Of a stretch of DNA of 64,000 bases, positions 44,143 through 55,089 are shown piece by piece (position 1 is the stretch's first letter; each line of letters begins with the position of its first letter). Location of the stretch: assembly GCF_001640805.2 (NCBI RefSeq), contig NC_066835.1:23178172-23242171 (forward strand), in the 5' to 3' direction. The stretch is from Lates calcarifer (taxonomy: Eukaryota; Chordata; Actinopteri; Centropomidae). The translations under genes and the position numbers were made by a program. The notes beneath the pieces are model-generated. The model made no database searches. It worked only from the letters and a program-made list of their open reading frames with translations, and was not told the origin of the DNA.

Positions 44143-45966
44143 CTAAATGGTTTCACCTCCTGTGTGGGTTAAGATGTGTTTTGTTAAGGTTGATTTATAG
44201 ACACATCCTTTACCACAGACTGAACAGATAAATGGTTTCTCCCCTGTGTGGATTGCCATGTGGTATGTTACAGATAGTCTGCGTCTAAATTTTTTATTAC
44301 AAACTGAACAACTAAATGGTTTCTCTCCTGTGTGGGTTAACATGTGATATGTTACACTAGACTTGTGTCTAAATTTTGCACCACAAACAGGGCAACTATA
44401 TGGTTTCTCTCCTGTGTGGGTTAACATGTGTTTTGTTAAAGTTGATCTATCTGCACATCCTTTACCACAGACTGAGCAACTATGTGGTTTCTCCCCAGTG
44501 TGGGTTAACATGTGGTACGTTAGACCCGTTTTCTGGCTAAAGTTTTTACCACAAGCTGAACAACTAAATGGTTTCTCTCCTGTGTGAGTTAACATGTGTT
44601 TTGCTAGAACTGATTTACGTGAATATTTTTTAGCACAGACTGAGCAACTAAATGGTTTCTCCCCTGTGTGAGTTAACATGTGGTTTGTTAGAGCTGATTT
44701 CTGTCTACATTTTTTACCACAGACTGAGCAGCTATATGGTTTCTCTCCAGTATGAGTTTTCAGATGGTAGCGCAGGCCAGCCTTTGAAGTAAAACATTTA
44801 CCACATAAAGAGCAACTGAGCTGTTTTTCTCTGGTGTGAGTTCTCGTTTGTGAATTCTGATTTCCTTTCACTGTAAATGTTTTACTACAAACAGAGGAGT
44901 CTGTTGATTTTCTGTTGGGATCCTCCCAGTCTTCATCACTGTCCTCACTCTCAGGTTCAGGAAAGTCTGAATCCTCTGTGTCACTCTCTGGGTGTGGATC
45001 CCAGTCTGGATCCAACTTCCTGCCTGATTCTGATCCTCCACAGTCCTCTCCATCAGCACCTACTGGTCTTTGAATAAGACAGAGTTCCTCCTGTTCCTCT
45101 TTAATGTGGGGGGGCTCTGGGTCCTGCTGGTCCAGTCTGGAGCTCCACTCCTGCTGCTCAGAGGGAACCTCTTCTTTAGTCACCAACAGCTGTTGGACGT
45201 CTGCAGGACACACTGAAAAACACAAACACAAACACACAGAGGGAAACCATGAGTTTATGTGGAGGCCTTGACATGACAGTGTTAGATTTATATAGGATTT
45301 TATTATTATTATTGTCATGAAGTAACTTCATCTGTCACATATTAACTTCCTAGATAAACCAAATATTTACCACCCAGAGCTCTTGACTTAAAGTACAGTT
45401 TAAAATAAGAGCCACAATAACAACTTGTTTTTCAAAGATAGTTAGACAGATTTTTATGTTCAACTGATCATTGAGGGAAACTTAGGGTTTGTTGAAGAAA
45501 ACCTGCAAATGAGCAGGTCAGGTTCATAGAACTAAAGTTACCACAGTAACTGACTGAGTTAAAGTTACCACAATAACTGACTGAGAACTAAAGTTACCAC
45601 AGTAACTGACAGAGAGCTAAAGTTATCACAGTTGAAACCATATCCACTGAACATAATGAAACTTTATAGCAGGAGCTAACTGCGGCTAACAAGCTGTGTA
45701 TGGACGGTGTGGCTAATTTAGCTTAGCAGCTCCTCCATGCAACATTAGCAGAACAATAAAGACATTTCCAGCAGCAGGAGAGAAAACTAACCTGATCCTG
45801 GCCGCTTTAAGTCGCTGTTTGAAACCAGATCCAGCAGTTTTCTGTTGCGGTCGATCTCCTTTTCATATTCAGATATTTTTCTCTCCAAATGTCCAAACAG
45901 ATCTTTACGAACCGCAGTCAGCAGCCGCCGTTTGAACGAATCTTTAAGATCCTGAAATCTGGACAT
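44143..45966 (-). CDS. C2H2 zinc-finger protein, 8 fingers, truncated by frameshift
   Basis: Predicted join(45966-45792, 45200-44143), 410 residues. It has the family exon 1 and the DVQQLLVTKEEVPSEQQ head with PEPESEDSDEDWEDPN. A degenerate finger (SVCSKTFTVKGNQNS) precedes eight good ones (about residues 190-405), including CGKKC, CGKGC variants with cysteine in the core phenylalanine position. The end reads HILTHTGGETI and then stop: AGGAGGTGAAACC stands where AGGAGAGAAACC is expected, a 1-bp gain in the linker. In the shifted frame PFSCRIC continues. No capping finger remains in frame. Intron 1 and the first fingers are nearly the same as in the broken gene at 31596-34305, but the arrays differ after finger 2. 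It may still encode a short protein. Confidence 0.75.
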
Positions 45967-46434
45967 TTTCCACAGATCGTAGAATCAAACAAGAAAAAAC
46001 ACTGGTGGTGGTTTTATCGTTATTTAGACCTGGCTGACATGTTTCCTCTGCTCCTGTAGCAAACACAACATCCATACGGGCTGCTGCTTCTTCTTCTGTG
46101 GTGTTTAACGCCACTCAGCTCCTCCATTGTCCCGACTACTAAACTTTTCCCATCAGGCCTGTTTCCCGCTGGAAGTTGATCGAGCTCCTTCTGTCCTGTT
46201 CACTCGTTCCTCACTCCAGTCTGTTCTTTATCTTGCTCTCGTGCCTAATCTTTGCATTTCCTCCGTCATGTCCGCTCTTTCTCAGCTTCATCTGCTGCAG
46301 TTGGATACATTTCATGTTGGAATCTCACCTCCTTCTCATTTTCTCTCACGGCTCTCTGTGTGTTCTGCACCTCCTGTTGTTCCCACAATACTCGTCCACT
46401 CTCTACTGCTCAGGACAGCTGCGTTCCGCCGAGA

Positions 46435-46463
46435 CCCGGAAGTGAAACACGACTTCCGGTACA
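46435..46463 (-). promoter_or_regulatory. Promoter core cut short by a rearrangement
   Basis: The palindromic CCGGAAGT/ACTTCCGG pair is present, but the following T-rich block is missing because the sequence joins SINE text at 46464. The gene at 45966 may thus lack part of the family promoter. Confidence 0.55.
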
Positions 46464-46640
46464 CAGTTTGCTCTGGGCTTTTCTTTTCTCCAGCTTCCTC
46501 CCACAGTCAAACACATGCAGGTTAACTGCTGACTGAATCACCTGTAGCTGTGACAGTGAGTGTGAATGGTTGTTGGTCTCTATGTGTTGGCTCTGCGATG
46601 GACTGGTGATCTGTACAGGGTGATGGATGGATGAACAAAT
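46464..46640 (+). mobile_element. SINE part plus 3' flank from another locus
   Basis: From AGTTTGCTCTGGGC the text follows the SINE at 35437 (its 3' two thirds), and then the same unique flank ATGAACAAATAATTCCATAAA as at 35712. So this piece was copied from the 3' flank of a sister gene, not inserted afresh. An internal deletion of about 40 bp lies before the GATGGATGG tail. Confidence 0.65.
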
Positions 46641-46738
46641 AATTCCATAAAAAATCAGTCAATCAGATCCGGATATGATCACTTGCTGTAAATAATGCTT
46701 TTATTATAAAATTAAAAAATATATATATATATATGGAG

Positions 46739-46796
46739 AATCGCCGCCATCGGAGAATGCTGGATGTGGTTTTAACTCCTGAAATAAAACAGAGAG

Positions 46797-46828
<32 letters not shown>

Positions 46829-46953
46829 CCTGCTGGAAACACGTCCGCTGTTCCGTTCATTTCACTGCTAAGCTAACGTTAGCTAAGGTTAGCTGTTAGC
46901 CGCAGCTAGCTCCTGCAGCTTCACATACAGGCCGAGGAGACACGAGCAGAGAC
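46739..46953 (+). pseudogene. 3' half of a ZNF exon 1 with intron start
   Basis: Matches 4187-4402: end of exon 1 (NRRHRRMLDVVLTPEIKQR), the GTCT repeat and the following intron with AGCTAAGGTTAGCTGTTAGC. The first half of exon 1 is missing; an AT run (about 46718-46734) adjoins the break. No exon 2 follows. It is a dead fragment, oriented on the plus strand. Confidence 0.75.
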
Positions 46954-47747
46954 AGTCCAACTCAGCTCCTCCTGTTACATTATCACCTACACACTGTTTG
47001 TACCGTGTTATTACTAATGAAGCCAACTCATCCACTTCTGTAGCAGAAATGAAAACAGAATTGTTCCGTATGTGCTGAGTAATCACTGTGATCAGCGGCT
47101 GCAGGCACGTAAAGTGGTTTCAATAACAGTAATAACCTTAATCACAATTATAACCGTGATAATAGTAGTAGCAATAAGACTAGAAGCAGGACTAATGATG
47201 TCTAACGGCAGGTGTTGAGCAGGATCGTGGGAGCAGCATTAGGCTCATCATCACAGATCAGACTCTACAGCTCTGCAGGGAGACATGCTCAGACTGTGTC
47301 TGTCCAAACATCAGTCCAGGAGGAAACAACCAGCTGATCATGATGTTGTTACATTATGATCAGGACAAGCTGATCCAGACCCAGACCTCGCCTGGCTGTG
47401 TAGTCAGTGATGTGTGATGAAGCTCTGAAACACTGAGTCTTATTAAGTCACTAAGTCTTATTAAGTATTTGTATTGTGTTTTATTATAATCACTTCATTC
47501 TGCTTCACTACATTTAAGAAATTTATTTCGTACATTTGATTCCACCACATTCACTTGAAAGTCACTTTGCAAGTCATTTTCTTAATGAATCAATTAATAA
47601 TTTAGTCGATTAAACTTTTAAAGAAAAAGATCTTAACACTTCTTCCACCACTACATTACAGACAGAGGCTGTGTTAGAATACTTTCTGGTTTCTGTTTCC
47701 CAGAGTCATCAGAAACTTCAGCACCACTCCCACCCCTCCTCTCCGTG
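46954..47747. other. Spacer, nothing recognised
   Basis: No ZNF, LINE or RNA signature was seen. Confidence 0.4.
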
Positions 47748-48504
47748 TACAGTGCATTCAGAAAGTATTCAGACCTCTTCACTTTTTTTCACATTTACCT
47801 CCCATTTCTCAGGATCATGTTTGAGATGTTTCTGCACCTTGACTGGAGTCCACCTGCAGTAAATCCAACTGATTGGACAAGATGTGAACAGGCACACACC
47901 TGTCTATATAAAGTCTCACAGCTGATAATGCTACCAGTGCAAAAATCAAGCGGTGAAGAAGAAGGACCTGTCTGCAGAGCTCAGAGTTGTGTCAAGGCAC
48001 AGATCTGGAGAAGGCTACAAAAACTTTCTGCTGTATTGAAGGTTCCCAGGAGCACAATGAGCTCCATAATTCTTACATGGAAGAAGTTTGGAACAACCAA
48101 AATTCTTCCTAGAGCTGGCTGCCAAACTGGGCAATCAGGGGGGAAGAGCCTGGTTCACAGAGGTGATCCTATGAGGAGACATCTCATCGTTTATATAGAC
48201 AGGTGTGAGCTTTTCTAAATCATGTCCAGCTGAATTTACCTCAGGTGAAATCCAATCAAGGTGTATACATCTCAATGATGATCCAGAGAAACAGGTGGAA
48301 CCTGAGCTAAATTTCCAGTGTCATAGTTGAGGATCTGAATACTTGATACATGATATTTGACTTTTTCCTTTTTAACAAATTTGCAAATGTAATATTTAAT
48401 TATGGGTTATTTGCTATAGATCGATGAGGGATTTTTTGTTTTATTTTTGTCTGCAATATACAATGTGAAAAAGTGAAGAGGTCTGAATACTTTCTGAATG
48501 CACT
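47748..48504 (+). mobile_element. Internally deleted Tc1-like element with both ends
   Basis: Terminal inverted repeats of about 37 bp start AGTGCATTCAGAAAGTATTC at 47751 and on the minus strand at 48504; they match almost perfectly. The left end keeps a TA. Inside, KDLSAELRVVSRHRSGEGYK and LHGRSLEQPKF-like text (with stops and shifts) is the N-terminal part of a Tc1 transposase. It is followed directly by 3' end text (AGGTGAAATCCAATCAAG). The catalytic core is deleted, total about 755 bp, so it is non-autonomous. Confidence 0.8.
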
Positions 48505-50434
48505 CCAACATAATAACACATTATGATGATGTATTTTCTGTAACACTCAGAATAAAAGAATTGAGCAGTTTTAGGATGTGGAGCTGTTTACAGTGACTTA
48601 ATAAACTAACTGATTAAACTGTTTGTTTATGTTCTGGGTGTATGAGGATAAAATAAAACTACGATCACTGTCTCGTGGTTCTCTTAGCCAACCAATAAAG
48701 TCGAAGGAAATAAATCTGAAGGAATTCCCTCAAGATGTGACTGAGAAATGGCGTTTGTGAGAATAAGACGAACGGATGACCTGAACATGTCTCCAGCTGC
48801 AGGTGCAAAGGAATAAAAAAGGTTGCTGGAGTTTTAAGGGAACATGTTCATCTGCAGCGGTGAGTTTTATCTGTAACATCACATAAACAGAAAAAGTGGT
48901 AAGGAAATAAAAGTGAAATTAGGGTTAGGTGGATGACGGTGTGAAAGACAGAGAAACCAGAACAGTTGCTGCGTGTTCATTATATATTTATCTAAAGAAT
49001 AAAACAACAGAAGGAAGCACATTCAGTTAAACATGAGGTCTTCATTCTGAGCTTATCATCACTGTACAGGTCATAAACTTCAAACTAAAAAAAGCTGTTG
49101 AGGAGATTTGTGTCACATCAGATTGTCTATAAAATGGTTTCTCCACTTGATGTGAGGCAAAAATATTTTTTTTAAATTATACAGCTACGAGAATAATCAG
49201 AGCAGCACCTCCTCTTTTACCTAACTGTGAAATAAAATCACCATTGAATACTACATATTTATTAAGGCTAAAATTAATTTAAATGATTTTTGTTCCACCT
49301 TGAAACCATCTTACTTTATGTAGTCCAGGTTTTTGGCACCAGCACTGTTTTTACAGAACCGTTTCTGAAGCAGGAACCAGCACTGTGCTGTTATAAAAGA
49401 GCCCATAGAGAGATAAAGTGGTTAGTTCAGGTCAGGCCACATAAACTTAGATTAAACTTTAAAGTAAAATGTTTCCGTCTTCCAATCACACCCTGACCCT
49501 AAACTCAGCAGTATTCTGATTCCAACATCAAGGCCGTGGTCCAATCATCCTTTTTGCTTAGGAAGGTTCCAAACTGTGTGAAATGACCTGGAAACCTCTG
49601 AGTATCAGCCGTGATAAGAGCTGGTCCAGTTCTCTAAATGTTAAGGAAAGGAGCTTCAGTGCTTCCTATCTTATCTCCTTTAGCAGAGGAGACACTGAAC
49701 CTTCCTTTACCAAAGAAAAGGAGAGAATGCTGTCCCATAATTCCTTGCAGCAGCAGCATCTAAAGCGACACACCGCTGTAGTTTCACTGCAGCAGATCCA
49801 CGAACATGAAAATACAGCAGAGCACCTGTTTGTCAGTGATGCAATCAGAAACTTCTGAAAATCCTTCCACCCTCTAAAAAATTATTTTCTCTACTTAAAC
49901 ATATAAAAAGGTAAAAGTGCCCAGAACAGGAAACTATACATCTCTGTCTGAATATAACTCTGGACCCATCGCAGTTCCTTTTTATTATTATTTTAATGGC
50001 TCAACTTTCTGAACTTATACATTGGTTTCATGTTATTATATTATTAGTGTTAAACAGGAAACCTTATTGAAATGTAGCTTACAGCACTGAGTTTGTCACT
50101 GAACATGTCCTCCACATGTTATAAATAAAGTTGGTTAAAAGAAAAGCCTAGTGTAAGTGCAGTCAAATGGTTCTCTTTTCCTAATTCTTCATCAGTTCTC
50201 CTTCACATCTTTCCCTGATCTCACAACGTTGTCCATCAAGGTCAAGGAGAAGTGGTTAGGAAAGGAGATTATTTTTGACTATTGGACTGCAGCCGAAGTC
50301 TTCAGTAGTTATTTCACTTCATAATTAGGTTTTGAGCTGCTTCAAAGATTCAAATCTTTGCAGACACTGTACTGGAAAATGATGCGTACAGTCAGGTAGA
50401 TTGTTTGCATGCAGAAAAACTCAGCGTCCGAGGA
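48505..50434. other. 1.9-kb spacer, nothing recognised
   Basis: AT-rich, with short open frames (49290-49496, 49583-49858) of no known family. It is probably repeat-derived in part, but no terminal repeat was identified. Confidence 0.4.
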
Positions 50435-53400
50435 TTAAACACACATATGATTTTTGACAAGTAACTTCTTATTGAATCCTTTGCCACAAACGTTGCATTT
50501 ATACAGTTTTTCTCCTGTGTGAATCGTCATGTGCTCGGTGAGATGTACGTTTTGTTTGAAACTTTTACCACAAACTGAGCAGCTGAACGGTTTCTCTCCG
50601 GTGTGAATTCTCATGTGCGTTTTCAGATTACCCTTGAGGCTAAATGTTTTCCCGCACTCAGTGCAGCTGAACAACTCCTTGGCAGAAACTTTTTTTTCAG
50701 TTTGGTTTTGACGAAGCTGTGAGGACTCACCGACACACTTGTGGGTTTTAAGCTGCGTGTACCAGGTGAATCTTTTATTGCAAACACTACAGTTGAATCG
50801 TTTCTCCTCCGTGTGAACTGACATGTGCAGCGTCATACGCCTTTTATGTGCAAACCTTTTATCGCAAAATGGACAACTGAAGGGTTTCTCTCCAGTGTGA
50901 ATTCTTGTGTGCAGCTGCAACGTTCCTTTCTGACTGAAACATTTGCCACAGAAAGAGCATTCAAATGGTTTCTCTCCTGTGTGAATTCTCATGTGTGCCA
51001 AAATGTTTCCACTGCAGCTGAAACGTTTCTGACAAACTGAGCAGCTGAACGGTTTCTCTCCTGTGTGCGTTCTCATGTGGCTCATCAGATGGTCCTTACG
51101 ACAAAATGTTCTCCCACACTCAGAGCAGCTAAATGACTCCTTGTCAGTATTAGATCTTATATCACTAACTGAAACATCATCAGTTTTCAGAGCGTTTATA
51201 TCTGACTCAGATTCCTTGGTTTCCTTCCAACCATCATCACTGGGTTCAGTCTCAGGTTTTGGTTCTGTTTTATCATCAGTAACTGGCGGTAAGAGTCGAT
51301 CTGGACCTAAGTCCCTGGTTGATTCTGATGCTGAGTGAACACTGCGGTTGATTTTTTTCTTCCCTGTGTGGATTCTCATGTGTCTGCTAACATCTCCACT
51401 ATATCTGAACTGTTTTTTACAGACGGAGCAGCTGAAAGGTTTTTCTCCTGTGTGAAGTCTCATGTGACTGATCGAGTTTCCCTTTTGAGAAAATCTTTTA
51501 CCACAAAAGGAGCAACTAAATGGTTTCTCTCCTGTGTGAATTCTCATGTGCGCGTTCAGATGTGGTTTACGGCCAAATCTCTGACCACACTCAGAGCAGC
51601 TGAATGATCTCTCAACAGTGTTACAGTTAAAATCTATAACAGTGACTTTGCTGTTTTTCACAGAGTTTAGACCAGACTGAAGTTCCCTGGTCTCCTCCCA
51701 GTCTCCGTCACTGACTTCAGTTTCACTAGAGTCCAGAGAACTGTCATCACTGATAGGCTGTAAACATGGGTCTGGACCTGGGTTCCTGTCTGGTCCTGGT
51801 CCTCCACAGTCCTCTCTGTTCTCCTCAGTCTGACTCTGATGAGGCTCTGAGGACTGAGGTTTCTCTTCATCATCTTCACTCTTCACAGGGACAGGAGTGA
51901 AGGTGAACTTGGTGATATCAGCCTCCTCCAGCCCTTGAAGCTGCTCTCCCTCCTGACTGCTCCACACTTCCTCCTGTTCCTCTTTAATGTGGGGGGGCTC
52001 TGGGTCCTCCTGGTCCAGACTGGGGCTCCACTCCTGATGCTCACCAACAATCACTTTTCTGACATCTGAGGGTAAAGCTGAAACACAGACAATCAGTGGT
52101 TAATGTAAAAACAGCTTCATGTTAAAGCCTGTGAGACATGAAAGAGATCTTCAGTGCACACATTAAAGTTACACAAAGGGACAAAACACTAGAGTTCCTC
52201 TGTCTAAACGCGGCTGTTAGAAATATTACATTTCAGTGCCTGTTTTCTTACATTCATTATTTCACTGTATTTAAAAACTGCACAGGCTCTTCATTGGTTA
52301 ATAGAAAATCAGGGATGAAACAATAAGCTGATGAACCCAAACAGTAAAAGCTGCAATTCTTGATGAAACACCTCAGAGGCGTGTGGCCAGTAATCACTGC
52401 TCAACAGAAGAGGAATCAAACACCATCAGTTTTAGAAACAAGTTGCTTTGAAACCTGATTGTACATGTACCTGTCCCCTCATCACTCACTTTCCAAGTGT
52501 GTGGCAGAGTCTGCAATGGCCGTCAGGTGACAAAATGTTTTCAACTACTGCATCAACTTGTCTGTGAAGTGTAGAGGTTCATGTATAAAGCTACAGAGCT
52601 CCGGTAGCTGACGTCACACAATCCGAGCATGCAGAAGTCAAAATCAAAAGACTGACATATTGGCAGGAAAGCCACTGCTAGCAGCTAACCTGTCTCTCTG
52701 CCTGCTGTGTTTATAAAAAGTGAACATGGTGGAATCTGCTGTGTTTTATCAGATTCCCAAAGATCCTGAAAGACGACAGAAATGGATTACTGTCATAAAA
52801 CAAGCTGAAGAAAATGTGGCAATGGGAACAAACAGGAAACAGATTCTGCTTCTGTAGTGATCACTTTATATCAGCTACACAATCCAACGCTTCCTGACTT
52901 TAATATCTGGTTTATTTTACTGCTTTTATTACGATTTCTAACAGTTCTATTTTCATATAAGCTAATTTAGACCCGTGCCTTGTGGTGTGGATTTCACAGG
53001 GCGAACTTGTTGGACGAGGGAAAGTTGATCAGGTTGTAGATGCATGGACGCTGCAGGTCTGGAACATCGTCCCCTCCGGCGCCTCAATACTTGAGAAAAA
53101 CACACCGGGGGCATTGTAAGGGTCAATAACGTTTTATAAGATAATCCTTCCCATAGTGGGGAAAATTACATTGTTACAGCAGCAGCAGGAATAGCAAAAT
53201 AGAAAAATAATCTAAAATAAATAAAATAATATCTGAAGGATGAATAACAACTTGTTTAAACAGAGTCTTTGCTGATTCAGTCCTGGTCTCAGTTACTGTT
53301 TGTAATGTAACTAGTTACTGATTCACCTGAAGTCTTTAACAACTCTGATGTAAATCATCACGTCTGGTTTTTCTCTCACACATTCAACAGTAAATTCTTA

Positions 53401-53602
53401 ACATCATCAACACTAAAGGCTCCTCGTGTCCACGAAATAATTATTCCTCTAAAAAAAAAAAAAACCGTTTTCCTTACGGACTGAGTTAGCTAACGTTAGC
53501 TTAGCATCGTTAGCAACGCAGTCTTAAACGTTTCCTGCAGCAGAAACAGAACAAACCTTCTCCTCTCAGATCCACATCCGGTAGTTTCCGGTGTCGGTCC
53601 AT
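50435..53602 (-). CDS. C2H2 zinc-finger protein, 11 fingers, very short first exon
   Basis: Predicted join(53602-53557, 52065-50435), 558 residues. Proposed exon 1 is only MDRHRKLPDVDLRGE, resembling the tail of a normal exon 1 (NRRHRRMLDVVL). Its G|GTTTGT donor gives the phase-1 junction to DVRKVIVGEHQEW. The helical domain is thus absent. A family promoter core lies about 105-135 bp upstream. The head has [14 protein letters not shown] and PVKSEDDEE. Fingers: three, then a linker (DDGWKETKESESDINALK), then five ending in a capping finger (RFTWYTQLKTHKC). A further linker leads to three ending in GFNKKLLVKNHMC, a longer-spaced variant. All fingers but the caps are classical. Intron 1 (1.5 kb) holds a THAP-like fragment and an L2-like tail. 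The start exon is inferred. Confidence 0.75.
52725..52873 (+). pseudogene. THAP-domain fragment
   Basis: The frame from 52725 reads MVESAVFYQIPKDPERRQKW, then ITVIKQAEENV and TNRKQILLL before a stop. One frame over, the next bases read FCSDHFIS. The series F-x-IPKDPE-R-x-KW and CSDHF matches the second half of a THAP zinc-binding domain. The first CxxC pair is missing (deletion after MVES), and one frameshift is needed. It may derive from a P-element-like transposon or a THAP gene copy; no neighbouring transposase was recognised. Confidence 0.65.
53130..53200 (-). mobile_element. L2-like LINE 3' tail
   Basis: On the minus strand TGTAATTTTCCCCACTATGG plus GAAGGATTATCTTATAAA matches the stem-loop end of L2-type LINEs (compare 29045-29090). 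Only the tail is evident. Confidence 0.6.
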
Positions 53603-53706
53603 CGCTGATCTGTTCAGAAAACCAGACGACCCACAGCTTTTCTCTTCTTATTGGGATTTAACTGACGGGTCGACTCTCAGATAACATTGTTAAAGTAGAA
53701 ATCATA

Positions 53707-53736
53707 ACTTCCGGAGGCACGTTTCAAAATAAAATC
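53707..53736 (-). promoter_or_regulatory. Shared ZNF promoter core of the 11-finger gene
   Basis: Minus strand: GATTTTATTTTGAAACGTG, then CCTCCGGAAGTTATG. The left half is the same as at 3944-3970. It lies about 105 bp upstream of the proposed ATG at 53602, which supports that start region. Confidence 0.6.
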
Positions 53737-53784
53737 CCCTTTGAGGCCCATCTCATCTACTAACTTTACGTGGGAGAAAAAAAT

Positions 53785-53787
<3 letters not shown>

Positions 53788-53838
<51 letters not shown>
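53788..53838. repeat. AT dinucleotide repeat
   Basis: About 51 bp of uninterrupted AT units between the promoter of the 11-finger gene and the inverted promoter copy of the tandem genes. Confidence 0.9.
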
Positions 53839-53843
<5 letters not shown>

Positions 53844-54004
53844 GGAGAAATTGTTTAACTAAGGTTTATATTCTACAGTAACTTCAGTTCGTCAATTAAC
53901 ATGAGTTTCTCAAAGGCAGGTTCAGTGTTTGTGTCGCTCACATTAGAATATGTCTGGTTCTAAAAACCTGAGCCTCTGTCTCCATTTGGCTTCATGTTGA
54001 ACTG

Positions 54005-54542
54005 TTATAGAAAAGACTGTCTACTTTTATTCTGAAGGTCGATGGTGTACCGGAAGTCGTGTTTCACTTCCGGGTCTCGGCGGAACGCAGCTGTCCTGAG
54101 CAGTAGAGAGTGGACGAGTATTGTGGGAACAACAGGAGGTGCAGGACACACAGAGAGCCGTGAGAGAAAATGAGAAGGAGGTGAGATTCCAACATGAAAT
54201 GTATCCAACTGCAGCAGATGAAGCTGAGAAAGAGCGGACATGACGGAGGAAATGCAAAGATTAGGCACGAGAGCAAGATAAAGAACAGACTGGAGTGAGG
54301 AACGAGTGAACAGGACAGAAGGAGCTCGATCAACTTCCAGCGGGAAACAGGCCTGATGGGAAAAGTTTAGTAGTCGGGACAATGGAGGAGCTGAGTGGCG
54401 TTAAACACCACAGAAGAAGAAGCAGCAGCCCGTATGGATGTTGTGTTTGCTACAGGAGCAGAGGAAACATGTCAGCCAGGTCTAAATAACGATAAAACCA
54501 CCACCAGTGTTTTTTCTTGTTTGATTCTACGATCTGTGGAAA
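54005..54542 (+). promoter_or_regulatory. Inverted copy of the tandem-gene promoter
   Basis: The reverse complement of 34306-34843 with very few changes. It includes the T-rich block, the palindromic ETS-like pair (54050-54074) and the 334-bp insertion (about 54093-54428). It drives, if anything, the orphan exon at 54543. Confidence 0.75.
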
Positions 54543-54740
54543 ATGTCCAGATTTCAGGATCTTAAAGATTCGTTCAAACGGCGGCTGCTGACTGCGGTTC
54601 GTAAAGATCTGTTTGGACATTTGGAGAGAAAAATATCTGAATATGAAAAGGAGATCGACCGCAACAGAAAACTGCTGGATCTGGTTTCAACTAACTCCTT
54701 CTTACCTCTCAGGACTTTGTGTTGTACTGAATGTAAATGA
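54543..54740 (+). pseudogene. Orphan ZNF exon 1 fused to a 3' flank
   Basis: MSRFQDLKDSFKRRLLTAVR through RNRKLLDLVS is the family exon 1 up to 54690. Instead of NSDLKRPGS and the donor, the text becomes CTAACTCCTTCTTACCTCTC, which is the family 3' flank (compare the reverse complement of 25440-25500 and 42740-42800). So the intron, exon 2 and 3' UTR start have been deleted in one event. A 65-residue frame remains (ending LRTLCCTECK), consisting only of the helical domain. Confidence 0.75.
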
Positions 54741-55060
54741 GGCTGAACTGAGCCACTGACACTTTATCAACATAAACGTTTATGGAATTATTTTTTCATA
54801 TATTAATTAAATAAAAGCCCAACTGATCATTGGCATCTGTGCTTCTTTAAATGTTCATTTTCACTGACATTAAATACGAATACTGAAACAGAATCTCTGA
54901 TACTGAATCAATTTTTATTGTAAAGAACTTCTAAAGCTAAACTTTGATTTTCTTGTTGCTGATCAATTCTATCATTTAGGTTTTTCCTCATTTCACTACT
55001 CCAGTGTGATGTCCTGTAATGAATCCTCCTTCATGACGGTTCTAATGTTCAGGATTGTTT
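54741..55060 (+). repeat. 3' flank of a tandem gene, inverted copy
   Basis: TGAGCCACTGAC, TATGGAATTATTTTTTCATA and the stretch to TCATGACGGTTCTAATGTTC match the reverse complement of about 35190-35420 and 35715-35820, the 3' flank of the gene at 35934. The SINE found there is absent here, so this copy keeps the pre-insertion state or lost it. Confidence 0.7.
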
Positions 55061-55089
55061 TAGACCACCTTAGTTTTAACTGGGGTTCC

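Noticed and set aside
30145..46000. The tandem genes as artefactual repeats of one locus in the assembly
   Set aside because: Arrays, intron insertions (LINE, 1.5-kb element, SINE) and lesions differ between copies, so they are distinct loci; only read data could exclude small collapses.
49583..49858. A 91-residue plus-strand frame in the 48.5-50.4 kb spacer
   Set aside because: No recognisable domain, no neighbours suggesting a gene, and composition typical of non-coding sequence.
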